Assembly (NCBI GenBank): GCA_037952775.1 | Contig: JBANAY010000004.1 | Coordinates: 6,076,001 to 6,140,000, forward strand | Length of the DNA stretch: 64,000 bases | DNA from: Clonostachys chloroleuca | Taxonomy: Eukaryota > Ascomycota > Sordariomycetes > Hypocreales > Bionectriaceae | Reading direction: 5' to 3' | Part shown: positions 54,195 to 64,000 of the stretch, in pieces | How positions within the stretch are numbered: the first letter of the stretch is position 1 | Layout of the letters: each line of letters begins with the position of its first letter | The notes under the pieces: generated by a model | Databases searched by the model: none | What the model was told of the DNA's origin: nothing | The model's input: the letters and a program-made list of their open reading frames with translations, nothing else | Translations under genes and position numbers: made by a program

Positions 54195-56232
54195 TCAAAT
54201 AGAAAGAGTGTATAGCCCTTCTTTAGACGCTTTGATCTGCAAAGCCAGGAACTTCGAGTACATACGGCACAAGGCAAGATTACCTCCCATATACCAGAAA
54301 CCAGGATGGCCACTACATCTCCAGATCTGGAGCCTCACATATTAGTTTGGCTTCGTAGAGGGCCAAGAATGGATCACTTACTGCGTTGACTTCTCCTTCA
54401 TCATTCAAATCCCAAACATCCAACAACCTGTTGGCATCCTTGTCTCCCAGAACCTTCCTGGCTGTTGTTCGCATGTTATCATATCCCGTGGCTAGCACTA
54501 CCACATCCGCGTCAAGCCTCTTCCCATCTGCTAGAACTAAACCACCCTCGTCAAATTCTCTGATGCCATCTACACTTTGGTGCACCTTGATCTTTCCGTC
54601 GATAATAAGCTTGGTGCACCCGACATCAATCGAGTAGCCGCCGCCCTTGCACAGGTACAATCTCGTCACGCCGCTGTTGTCCACTCCAAAATTGAGAGCA
54701 AAGCCCGCTCTCCGGAGACCATCAAGTTCTTCCTTCTCCGCTTCGGCAATCCGTGCCGTCTGATGAACTTTTATTGCAAACTGCACTGACAAAGGTAGAC
54801 TCTGATCATAGATGTCGGCGTCCTCGGTCGGTAGGCCCATCTCATCGTAGATTCCCTTGTGCTGCATGTGCACCCCCTTTTCCACGCTGATGACGTATGT
54901 TCCGCTGCGCTGCAGCATCATCACGTCTGCACCGTTCTCGTAGAAGTTCTGGGAGATGTCGTGGCCACTGTTGCCGGAGCCTACGACAACAACTTTCTTC
55001 CCCTTGACGGACGGCTCATGCGACGCATCTTGGTGCTGGCTGGTATGGTAGACTATGCCGCGGAACGTATCCTGTCCATTGAACTTGGGCACCAAGGGCT
55101 CACCAGAGTGGCCGGTTGCTAGGATAATGTGCTGTGGGCATAGGACTATTACCGGGCCGTCACCTCTGATGATCCTGACCGTCCATGATTTGGTCTCCTC
55201 GCTGTACTCGGCGCTCTCAATTGTGGTGCTTGTCCAGACATTGAGTTCCATGATACTGGCGTAAGCCTCGAACCAATCTGCGAGCTTGTCCTTTGGTGTG
55301 AACATTGGCCAGTTTGGAGGGAAGGGTAGATATGGCATATGGCAGTAGTTGACTGGATCGTGCGTTACCAGAGTCTACCTAGTGTTAGTGATTACCCGTG
55401 GCCCTGACTCTGGATTGCGTCTACTCTATAGCGATTTCTCCAATTGTCTCCAATGCGAGGATTGCGGTCTATGATGAGAGTTGGCACGTCGAGTCGCCCA
55501 AGCCGAGCGCCAATTTCCAACCCGGCTTGTCCTGTAATACCTGGTAAGAACAGGGACGCCTCAAAGTCATGGAAGGAGGTAAGCCACTCACCAGCTCCAA
55601 TGACGAGGACATATGGTTCCGTGTCATTAAATTCCTTTTCTCTTTCCCTCCTCTCTTGCCAATTGCCTTGCATTGAGCCACCCTTGAGAGAATTGTTCCC
55701 TCCATGAGGCCGTTTTTCCTTGACGTTATCCTCGTGTCCCTTGAGCTCCTGCAAGGCTAGATTCAAGGCAAAAATGACGTTGTTGCCGGCATCGTCAGTT
55801 ACGAGACGCACCATGCCTGACCCCCTACCAATATCTGTCTCGAAGTCGATCATGGTCTCCGCCCATTCCACACCCGCCGCTGGCTCGGGCTCCTCTATCC
55901 GTGGCGTGTATGCGCCACTCTTCCGCGGCCAGATATTGCGTAGATGTGACGTCTTGGAGTTGTCGGTGATGAATCTGGCTATCCGGTCGTTGCCATGACG
56001 GGTACGAAAATCCCACGAAAGCGTGAGTAAGTCGCGTGAGGAAGTCGCGTAGCCACGCATCTTGACGAAAGAGTGCCTTGAGAGCGTCTGTATCGCCGCT
56101 GTCCAGAACGCGATTCAGATTCTCAAACACATCATTGACGCGATTGAGATTGATTTGGTTTCTTTTCTTCAACCCTGTTGCAGACAGCCTAGGCAGCTTG
56201 ATGGTGTGCTTGTCACTCGATCCAATTGACAT
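54195..56232 (-). pseudogene. NTF2-like/flavin-dependent monooxygenase, broken by a 13-bp tandem duplication
   Basis: FAD- and NADPH-dependent oxygenase of the fungal FMO type. Exons 55592..56232, 55425..55531, 54382..55374 and 54195..54326. An N-terminal NTF2-like part (VNDVFENLNRVLDSGDTDAL ... SWDFRTRHGNDRIARFI) precedes the Rossmann core: FAD motif VIGAGQAGLEIG, spanning a stop-free 60-base intron; GDNWRNRY; LVTHDPVNYCHMPYLPFPP; LATGHSGEP; F-x-G-x6-YHTSQH; NADPH motif VVVVGSGNSGHDIS; and the C-terminal GHPGFWYMGGNLALCRMY exon. The reading frame breaks exactly at a 13-base direct duplication (56024-56036 / 56037-56049); the gene without one copy would be 620 codons. Everything else is intact, so inactivation is recent. 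It may have tailored the cluster product by hydroxylation or Baeyer-Villiger-type oxidation. Confidence 0.85.
56024..56049 (-). repeat. 13-bp tandem duplication inside the monooxygenase
   Basis: Plus strand TGAGTAAGTCGCG followed directly by TGAGGAAGTCGCG, with one mismatch. Thirteen is not a multiple of three, so the two copies shift the frame between DAWLRD and LLTLSWDF. Confidence 0.9.
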
Positions 56233-57290
56233 GATAGGCGATGTTCTAATCTTGTAAGCAATAGGAGGTCAGAGCACCCAAGTTAAGAGATAATGGACAT
56301 TTGAAAGTCATGGACAGGTTGAAATCAACATGGAAGACACTGACACTAAATACATATAGACAACGCCAGCTAACTTCACCAACTCTCTTCGCACAGCGAT
56401 GAGAGAATCCTACATCAACCCGCCGGGCATCTAGGCCGTCGTATCAAGATCACGCGAATTCATGAACAGCCATGTTGGTCATTACTATTGGGACTCCTCA
56501 GCGAGTTGTCGACGAGTTAGCCCATGCCGAACTAGTTCGACTGTGCCGACTTTAGGGAGTTTCTGGAGCTTCACGCGTGATCACGGCGGCCCGCCCCAAG
56601 AGTCAACATGTGGAGTTGAAGTCCATCTGGATGCAAGATGAAAAGGGGAAATGTGTAAAGTGAGGGGACACAAGTGGGGTTCATCTTTGTCTTCTCAATC
56701 ACGAGCGTCGGCCCGCCGCTTTCACCTGGCGAATCCAAGCTGCATCCACTGGCATATGTGGATAGGCCTCGACAGATATCGGTTGCTTCTCACGACAAGT
56801 ATGCTAAGACCATTTAACCACGTGTGGACGAAATGGGGTCCTCTTGTGCTAGTCAAGGTGGGCGTCTGGGGACGATGCCGATATCGGTTGCTGTTTGTAC
56901 TCTGACTGTCAATATTATTCCTCCTAACGGATTATCATGGCGTTTCTTAACATGGCTATTAGGAATCTCAAATATTACGATGTAGCTCGTTTACACCCTG
57001 GGATATTGTTCTTTGTAATTGGCAAGGCTCTTGGCGTTAAGATTATAAGTGCAATGTACAATTAGCTTTGAGCATTGGGCTATGAAATTCGATTCGAAGA
57101 GATCGTTGTGAGAAGATTGAAGCGCTCAGACACTCGTGCGCCTGAGATTATGCATAAATAACTCAAAGAGAACATGATAATGCCCTCCTTGCCAAAGCGT
57201 CGGTTGTCTATAGTTTACTAGGTCTACTCCAAACAGTACTGCTTTCTAAGAAACCATGAACCTCGTCATCTCCCACAGTTGAGTTCCTCG
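56233..57290. other. Intergenic, no gene supported
   Basis: Promoter of the monooxygenase and 3' flank of the next gene. The motif GATATCGGTTGC occurs twice (about 56777 and 56879), 102 bases apart; no gene found. Confidence 0.45.
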
Positions 57291-58115
57291 TCATGATCCC
57301 AGCCTCTGGCACCGAATCAGGTCCTCTTCCTTGTCGCCGAGATTACCAGCAATCTGGTTACTGATTCGAGCCCTTCCTCGTTTGCTCCTCAGTAATCTGG
57401 CAGTCGCTATTCCCCTCTCATCCTTCGCCTCCCCAAGCAGGCTTCGATAGAACATCTTCAAAGATCGCCTCAGATTCTCCGAGAAGCGTTGTTTGCCGAT
57501 TTCATCAATGAGCCCCTCGGAGATCTCTCGAAACTGAGCATGTTCAATTAGCGCTATACCTAGAAGCGCTTTTGCGCTCATGACGTCGCTGGTTGTTTGA
57601 ACTGATGACTGTGACCAAATGTCAGATTCGTCTGATTGAAGAGATTCCAGGTCTTGTTCTGAAGGCGGCGGGATATCAGGTGGAATTTGGCCAAGGCCTT
57701 GTTCGTCTTCTAAAGTGTTCACATTTGCTTCCGGTAAAGCTGGCAAAGCCTCATGACGTGATTGCGATTCATAGCCTGAGTCTTTTTTCAATTCCACTTT
57801 CTGTTGGCTATGTTGATTCGATTGACTCTCCTGGGTCGTCTGGATCGTCTGGGTTTTCTGAGCCTTCTGGCTTTGCTGGCTCTGCTGGCTCTGTTGGTCA
57901 TATTGGTCACGTTGGCTACCGGTATCCCGTTTGGCGCTAGGTTGGGTATATATGTAGCAATTCTCGCAACGAAGATGTGAGCATGCTGAACAACCTGCAT
58001 GAACGCTGACAATTAAACCAGCAGTTCCACATTCACTCTATATTCAATCAGTCGACCTTGCATCGCATAGACGTCTGTCACATCACAAAAGGCTACCTAC
58101 ACACGACCAATTCAT
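57291..58115 (-). CDS. Cys-rich N-terminus plus Q/S-rich fungal protein, function unknown
   Basis: Two exons, a 15-base first exon (58101..58115) and 57291..58037, 253 residues. The first intron (58038..58100, donor GTAGGT) joins MNWSC to SECGTAG, creating a C-x2-C pair. A second set follows (GCSACSHLRCENC), so the first 35 residues look like a small zinc-binding module of a kind common at the start of fungal orphan proteins. Then come a Q/S/T-rich low-complexity stretch (about 45-75), an acidic DSGYESQ region and a helical C-terminal 100 residues (KALLGIALIEHAQFREISEG, RRSLKMFYRSLLGEAK) ending in basic residues. No catalytic motif. The micro-exon call rests on frame, splice sites and the restored Cys pair. 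Confidence 0.65.
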
Positions 58116-59359
58116 TTAGAAATAGACTCCGATGGCTAGAGCACGGGGCGGCGGTTGGGGGAGAATGAAAAATAAGATTTCTTTCTATGCAATAGATAGA
58201 AATTTATGATTAATATCTCGGCGGTGCTGGGAGTTGGGTATCTCCATGCTCCAGAGTTTTTATTACTGAATATGAAGTCAAAGTGTAACAATGTCATCAT
58301 AAGATAGAAGTACTAACTCGAAAGCTGTCGGCATGATACATGCATGAGTACTAATGTATGACTACATACGTGGGCATTTTTTATTTGTCCATTATATAAA
58401 GGTGAAGTGCAATAATGGCATCACATGATAAAAGTACTAAAGGCAAAGCAGTCAGCGTGGTAGTTAGGGCAAGCCGTATACGCAGTCATATACGTGGGCA
58501 TGTTTCATTTGTCCATTGGGCCAACATAAATGCAATTACACATCAGTCCGATAAGATGAGGTCAAATTACTCTCTTATTAGAATTATAGTAGACATTCAT
58601 GAATCCCGGTCGAATCGTACTAGCTGATCTTATCTCTTCTTGTAACTATCTGTATATTAATTAATATCTAAATCGAAATGAAAAGAATCCGTAAGCCGAC
58701 GATTATCAACCGGTCTAAATCAACCCTAAAGCCCGAGGAAGCGGTCGAATACGTCTCATTTGACGTCTGCCGTGGCGGTGTGACATAGGGTAGGGTCTTC
58801 TCATATGTTCAGTCTAGGGCTGTACTTGTCTTCCAATGCTTGCTGTATGGCGCCACGGAGGCTGGTCCTCAGCCCGGCTGTAGGTAGCTAAGACTTGCCT
58901 AAGCGTCCTAGATTGCTGGCATCGTGGTCCGGCGTAGGACGATATCAAAGACGCTTTGCTTGCGCAGCGTACCGCCTGTCTGAAACACACTAAGATTACT
59001 TATGTCATGATGTCTTTCTTACGCCTTTATTATGTGTCTATCATATCGATTAACATCTGATTGAGGCTGTCTGCACCCTGTGCTAGGATCTGAATATGTT
59101 TGTCAGGTAGCGCCTTATGGTTATGTAGGCAGGATTACCCGCTGATGGTACCGTGATGGGCATCCTGGCTAATACGATTCTGATAAAGAGGCTGCGGCAG
59201 TACATGCACTAGACTACCAACCACTCTCTCTACTAAACAAGAAATATGTTAATAAGATTAAATGCCAAGCATTCTAGGGGAATAATATGAAAAGGGTGAG
59301 AGAAAATGGATTCTCTACCCGGACACGAGCTTGTTATGTACAAATGAACATCGGCAACA
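58116..59359. other. Intergenic with a diverged tandem repeat
   Basis: No gene supported. Contains the repeat listed next, then AT-rich sequence to the P450 3' end. Confidence 0.5.
58281..58565 (+). repeat. Diverged tandem repeat, about 124-bp unit, 2.3 copies
   Basis: Units begin AAGTG(T/C)AA(C/T)AATG(T/G)CATCA (58281 and 58405) and end ACGTGGGCAT plus TTTGTCCATT. A partial third unit begins near 58527. It resembles the 102-bp repeat at 18.9 kb in kind but not in sequence. Confidence 0.65.
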
Positions 59360-61111
59360 TTAAGCCCTCCTCTTGAACTGGACCACAGGGCCGAATCGCC
59401 TGCTAACAAAGATGTCGTACAACTGGTACTGATCAACCTCCCGACGGCCCTCGATATTATCAGGGCTGCCTCCACCCAAGTTATCACTCTTCGGGTCCTG
59501 CCTCAGCTCGAACTGGTGGACCAACTTGGCAATAACGACGCTCATCTCGAGATACGCCAGGCTCTTCCCGGGGCAGCTTCGGGGGCCAGCCGAGAAGGGC
59601 ATGTATCCGCTGTCGGCACGCGCCACGCTCTCGACCGTGCTGCCCTTCTCGCCCACGATCCATCGCTCCGGGCGGAAGCTGAAGGGCTCATCGTAGAGAT
59701 CCTCACTGTGGTGGAGGCAGAAGGCGCACGTGCTGAGCACAACGCCCTGAGGCACGAACTTCCCGTCGATGGAAATGCCGTTGGGGCCAACCTCTCGCGG
59801 CATGTCGGCCGGCGTAGGAGGGCTCATGCGCAGAGTCTCCTTGATGAAAGCCTGCAGGTACTTGCACTGCTTCTGCAGCAGGTCGCCGCCCTTGATGTCT
59901 GCAACTGATGGGAACGCCTGGCGAACTTCTGCTGCCAACCTCTCCTGGACATCAGGGTTGCGGACCAGGTAGAAGGTGGCGGCGGCGGTCGAGGTGGCTG
60001 TGGTGTCGCTGCCGGCGATGATGAGCGATTCGCTCTCACCGAAGAGCTCGGAGCTTCCATAGCTGGGTTGGCCAGTGATTGGATCCGTGGCGCTGATGAG
60101 GTAGTGGAAGAAGTCTTTGCGGATCTCCGACTCGGGTTTGTCTTGGGACTTGATCTCCTCCTCGATCTTGGCGCGCTCCTCGAAACACTTTTGCACAAAG
60201 CCCGCCCAGTCGGCGAGAGCGGGAGGGAGGGCCAGAGTGAGGAGGGAGTTGAGGCCCCGTGGCTTAAGCCAGACCCAGATTGCGGCTATAGGCGAGAAAG
60301 CAATCTATGGAAATGGTGTAAGCAGCGGAGAGATGCTAGGGAATGGAGATGTATTATAAGCTTACGGGGTGGGTGACGGCCATGAACTCAATCATCAGGT
60401 CGGGGACATAGCGAAGCTTGCTGTCATGCTCCTTCATGTCAAAGGACTTGCCGAAGCAGAGGTCGCCGAGGATATCGAAGATCAGGTGAGCGGTCCAGTC
60501 AGCCATGTTGAGAGACCCAGACCACTCGCCGCCATTCTTATCGATTTCCCCCTTGATAAGATCACACCAGCGGTTCAAGTTGGCATGGACGAAGGGCTCT
60601 GCGTTGCGCAGCGCCTTGTCCGAGAAAGCATTGTTCATGACACGGCGCTTGCGGTTGTGAGTCTCCTTGGAGGTGGTGTTCCAAGTAGTAACAGCTTCGG
60701 GCGACCGAGGGTACACCCCGTAATAGTCCCCCTTGCCAACATTGGCCTTGAGGTTGTAGATTTCCTTGAGGCCAGTTGCAGTGTTCACCGAGAGCTTGTC
60801 CGGGGTATATCTGAAAGTTGGTCCTGGAATCAACCCGAAAGGATTAGCGATGGGGACTCGCCACGGAAGTTATAAGTCATACCATATTGCTGCTGAAGCG
60901 ACCACAGCCATACGTGGCGGTTCTGCTTCGCCGTATGATAGTGTGCTGGCCAACCAGAGATTTTACACCAAAAGGGACCCGGGTATTTGGCCAAAGGATG
61001 GAAGAACAGTCTGTAGACGACCGTTGAAACGGCGTAACCGCCCAGCAACGTCGCCAGCAGGGCTGAAACGCCCAAGTAGGAAAGGTTGCCTATAGCGCTG
61101 GTTACGAGCAT
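59360..61111 (-). CDS. Cytochrome P450 monooxygenase
   Basis: ER-bound heme-thiolate oxygenase, 543 residues, exons 60883..61111, 60366..60823 and 59360..60304 (introns 59 and 61 bases, frames exact). N-terminal membrane anchor (LSYLGVSALLATLLGGYAVS), proline-rich hinge HPLAKYPGPFW, helix-C W/R-type region, I-helix AGSDTTAT, ExxR in KETLRMSP, FRPERW, and heme loop FSAGPRSCPGKSLAY with the cysteine ligand near residue 473. The start at 61111 places the anchor first; earlier in-frame codons lack a better signal. Closest in style to fungal CYP families that oxidise polyketides or fatty chains. Together with the flavin monooxygenase it would supply late oxidations; the substrate is unknown. Confidence 0.93.
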
Positions 61112-63376
61112 GTTACCTACCGTGTCTGACGCGCAAAAAGAAAAGATAGGGTCGTAAGCAATATGTAGGAAAAGAACGCGATGGTAGGTTAGATGTCTGC
61201 GCAATTTGGCCCCCCAGTCTGGAGTGTCTCTGCTTTACATCGTTCTTATAGCGCGCGCTTCTCTAACAAGCTTCTGCCAATGGGTCGTCGAGCATTACTA
61301 CAATTGAGACTAACGAAAGAGCCCACAACATTTAGATGGGTACGGGCCTTAGCACTCGGTATTATAGCTCGAGGCTCTACTATCTTGGCGGCCTCGTCGA
61401 CTATGGAAAACGTGCTCTGCACGGTCTAGCTGCTGCCGCCAAGGATTAGCATGCATGTCCCGATGCGACGTCGAAGGAGGGACTTTGTGCAGCATAGTCG
61501 ACGGTAGAACCGGTGCGTCTTTTTACTAGAACATCAAAGAGGGTCCGAAATATACAACGCATGGTTAAGCGGAGTTTCCTATTGGGACAACAGGTTGTGC
61601 CAGGTTGTCTCTACCTGCGCCGTAATGCAGGGATTCGATAGATTGCTGCATTCGCTTAGTAGGCAGGGATCGATCAAGAAAGCCCATTTCAGCTTTCGAA
61701 GATCTTGATAATGAAAAACACTTCCTACCACACGCGGATGACAACCGCGAAGCTAGCCTTTCCCCTCTTGTTTTATGCCGACCCCGCGCCATCTATATAT
61801 CGCTCTAGCGTCGCACTTAGCGACTGTTGGTCGTTATCGTATTTGATCGTTGCCCGAACCGTTCCTAGCTGCCTCCAATAGCTCCCCCGCCGAGCGGAGA
61901 AAGTGTAACAAGGGACCCGTTGCCCTGCCAGGATGTATTTTCAGCAAGCAGTTTGCCCCCTAGCATTTCCTCGTTAATATATCGGGGTGAACCGTGTTGT
62001 GGACCTGGTTTCATGGACGCCTTGGGGATCTATCGCCATACTTTAATACTTCGATCAAGCGCTGTCGTCACCTGGCCTGGTTTATGCGAGCCAACCAGCT
62101 TGCTGGTACCTAGATGTGTGGACTCCAACTGGAACGAAGGATCTCCTTCCCACCCCCAGCGACTCTGGGGTCGAGTGGGCTCAAAGAGCAGCCAAGCTGC
62201 TAATAGCTGTTTGAGATTGTTATAATACTAGTCGTCTCCACAAACGGCGAGAACCGTATACATAGCAGTGATCGAAGAAACCTGGGAGGTTGAGCTATCA
62301 AAGCAGGCGATCAGTTAGCGTTAGTGTATCAGAGTGTTACATCGTACCGCATAAAATAGAGAGGTAAGTCGGGCCACCCCTTTTTTGGCATTCTCCGTCA
62401 TCTGATGAAGACCTTACGCAGCTGCGCTGACGCCGGATATCGCGCTAACTAAAGGAGCAGTGACCCCGCTGGCGATACAGACCAGGGTCAGAATCGGGAA
62501 ATAGCCGAGCTACGTTGCCGCCCCGGCCCCGCGCCCCGTGTGGATGAGGTTGGGCATCACGGTGGTTTGCCAGATCCATGTTGCGACAACTAGTCAGGGA
62601 TGGAATTGCTGGGATATGCCTTGGCTGTACCACGGCCAGTCCTTCAGAGTCCGGGCAGGAGAGGAGGGAGTCAGTGCCAGCAGAAAGGGGGTGAGCCGGC
62701 ATACGCGGTCTCTACAATGCATCTGCACGCACATCTCGCGTAGCAGCCTACGCTTCCCAATAAGGATGTGATCGGCTACAAGGCTTGGAAAACGTCGAGT
62801 ATGTGGGTCGAGTAAAAGCTAAACTTTTGTTGCAGAATCTGTCAATCTGCTGAAGAAAAGAATTACAGACTCTTTAACATTTTATACTACGTGGAGGTGA
62901 TGGGCATTGGGTAAAATTTACTCTCGTTTACGTAGAAATTCTGGCTTTAAATAGATAGGTATAGTATACCGGATTATCTACATAAGAAATGCATAACCAA
63001 AGAAGACGACATTCATAACTCAATTGTGTGCCCAGCGACCTTCATCTTTAGTGTGTCTCCTAGTCTAAGAACAGCAAGGCGTTCAATTTCTCACCCCACA
63101 TATGTACACCTCGAGCATTTTCTTAATTCTAGGCCGTGACACCCTGATCCTCTTCGACTCGGGGTATGCTCGTCTCCTCAACCTTTTCATTATGATATCT
63201 GATCAGATCTAAAAAGTCTATTTACATTGGAGCCCCGGACTACAAACCCGCTGCTCCATCGGTCCCTAATTTGTTCTCCCAGCTGCCATTTTGTCGGGGC
63301 TCTTGGGGCTCTCTCCATCTCTTTCGCCCCGTCGACACACACCCCAGACTTCCGAGAAGGATAGAAACAAAACGCG
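61112..63376. other. Long intergenic region, no intact gene
   Basis: 2.3 kb of mixed composition, with GC-rich patches around 61250-61480 and 62440-62700 separated by AT-rich DNA. I see several short frames without motifs. It could hold old transposon or gene fragments but none can be named. Confidence 0.4.
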
Positions 63377-64000
63377 ATGGAACTGACAAGCGGGACGAGT
63401 ATCGACTCCTTCCGGCCGCGCTTCGATGGCGCGGCCATTTCGACCTATGTGTTGGCGATGCTATCGGTTCCGGTCAAGCTGTGGTGCAGGAGTCGCGTCT
63501 CAGGGATGCAGAGCTTGGGGTGGGACGACTTTCTCTGTGTGGTTACCTTGATATTTTCGAATGGTTGGTTCTGGGTTACGATGATTGGTATGTCGCTCCA
63601 AACTCCGGCATCTGGCGATGCGCGTGCGCCAGGGATCTGTTTCTGACACGATATCTCTCTTTAGGTATCCGACCTAATCTAGGACGACACGTAGGGCTTG
63701 AAGTCAGTATGGAAGAGGTCGAGGCCTTCTTGAAAAACCTCTACGCCGCAGCATTGCTATATTGCTTGGCCATTGCCTTTATCAAGTTCACGATTCTTGC
63801 ATTCTACTGGAAGCTATTCTCTATTGCAGCCCGCATACCTATCATCATCCTCGCCGTGTCTGTTGGTTGCTGGCTCGTCATCTTGGTAAGTTTCTGACTC
63901 TCCTTTCTTGATAGAGTATCGTATCAAAGTACGTAGGTTGTTAATGTACGTCCGGTGTAGCTTTGCCTCTGCGCTTTCGGCTGTCGCCCAATTTCTGCGC
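63377..64000 (+). CDS. Fungal rhodopsin-domain (PTH11-type) membrane protein, cut by the window end
   Basis: 5' part of a second rhodopsin-like gene. Exons 63377..63587, 63665..63885 and 63961..beyond 64000 (introns of 77 and 75 bases). MELTSGTSIDSFRPRF precedes helix 1 (ISTYVLAMLSVPVKLWCR). Next come SLGWDDFLCVVTLIF, the family's helix-2 motif with the WDD, and GLEVSMEEVEAFLKNLYAAA, then FIKFTILAFYWKLFS (family K-x-S/T-I-L-x-F-Y motif) and the CRPISA-type loop at the end. Unlike the copy at 37.5 kb, it belongs to the Y-x-K subgroup. Function unknown; the family includes surface-sensing receptors. Confidence 0.85.

Noticed and set aside
55564..55592. Read-through of the first FMO intron as coding sequence
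   Set aside because: Stop-free, but it would split the GxGxxG FAD motif; splicing gives a perfect VIGAGQAG.

Overview
The window is nuclear DNA of a filamentous ascomycete (Pezizomycotina). The reasons are short GT–AG introns of about 46–110 bases with CTRAY-like branch sites, several Zn2Cys6 regulators, rhodopsin-domain (PTH11-type) membrane proteins, a highly reducing polyketide synthase and many secreted hydrolases. Genus and species cannot be read from the sequence. I saw no rRNA, tRNA, CRISPR array or intact transposon.

Layout. 0.1–0.5 kb: a small secreted protein. 2.0–3.6 kb: a Dal5-type anion permease. 6.0–6.8 kb: an acidic coiled-coil protein with seven tandem 21-bp repeats. 7.5–9.3 kb: an AtuA/DUF1446 enzyme, tail to tail with a Zn2Cys6 regulator (9.4–11.5 kb). 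The permease and the AtuA gene share a diverged 87-bp upstream block carrying a CGG-N9-CCG palindrome. Further CGG-N9-CCG sites lie before the permease and the regulator, so the three may form one catabolic regulon. 13.3–14.3 kb: a GDSL esterase. 15.5–18.8 kb: decayed coding sequence ending in a C2H2 zinc-finger relic. 20.5–29.9 kb: secreted M64 peptidase, Fungal_trans_2-like regulator, SDR lacking its catalytic Tyr, GH114 galactosaminidase, METTL25-like methyltransferase. 30.4 kb: a WD40 fragment.

32–61 kb looks like a secondary-metabolite locus: membrane SDR, PLP-dependent alpha-oxoamine synthase (AOS), rhodopsin-domain protein, HR-PKS (KS-MAT-DH-degenerate MT-ER-KR-ACP, no thioesterase), Zn2Cys6 regulator, DHA1 transporter, NTF2/flavin monooxygenase and P450. 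HR-PKS plus AOS plus ketoreductase-type SDR plus P450 is the logic of sphinganine-analogue pathways (fumonisin, sphingofungin), where the AOS releases the polyketide by decarboxylative condensation with an amino acid. A relative of that class is the best hypothesis here; the product is unknown.

Condition. Several otherwise intact genes are broken by apparent loss of one G/C base, mostly in homopolymers (small secreted protein, AtuA twice, AOS, PKS, C1-peptidase relic). This suggests either sequencing error or recent decay. The flavin monooxygenase is broken by a 13-bp tandem duplication, which looks like a genuine mutation.
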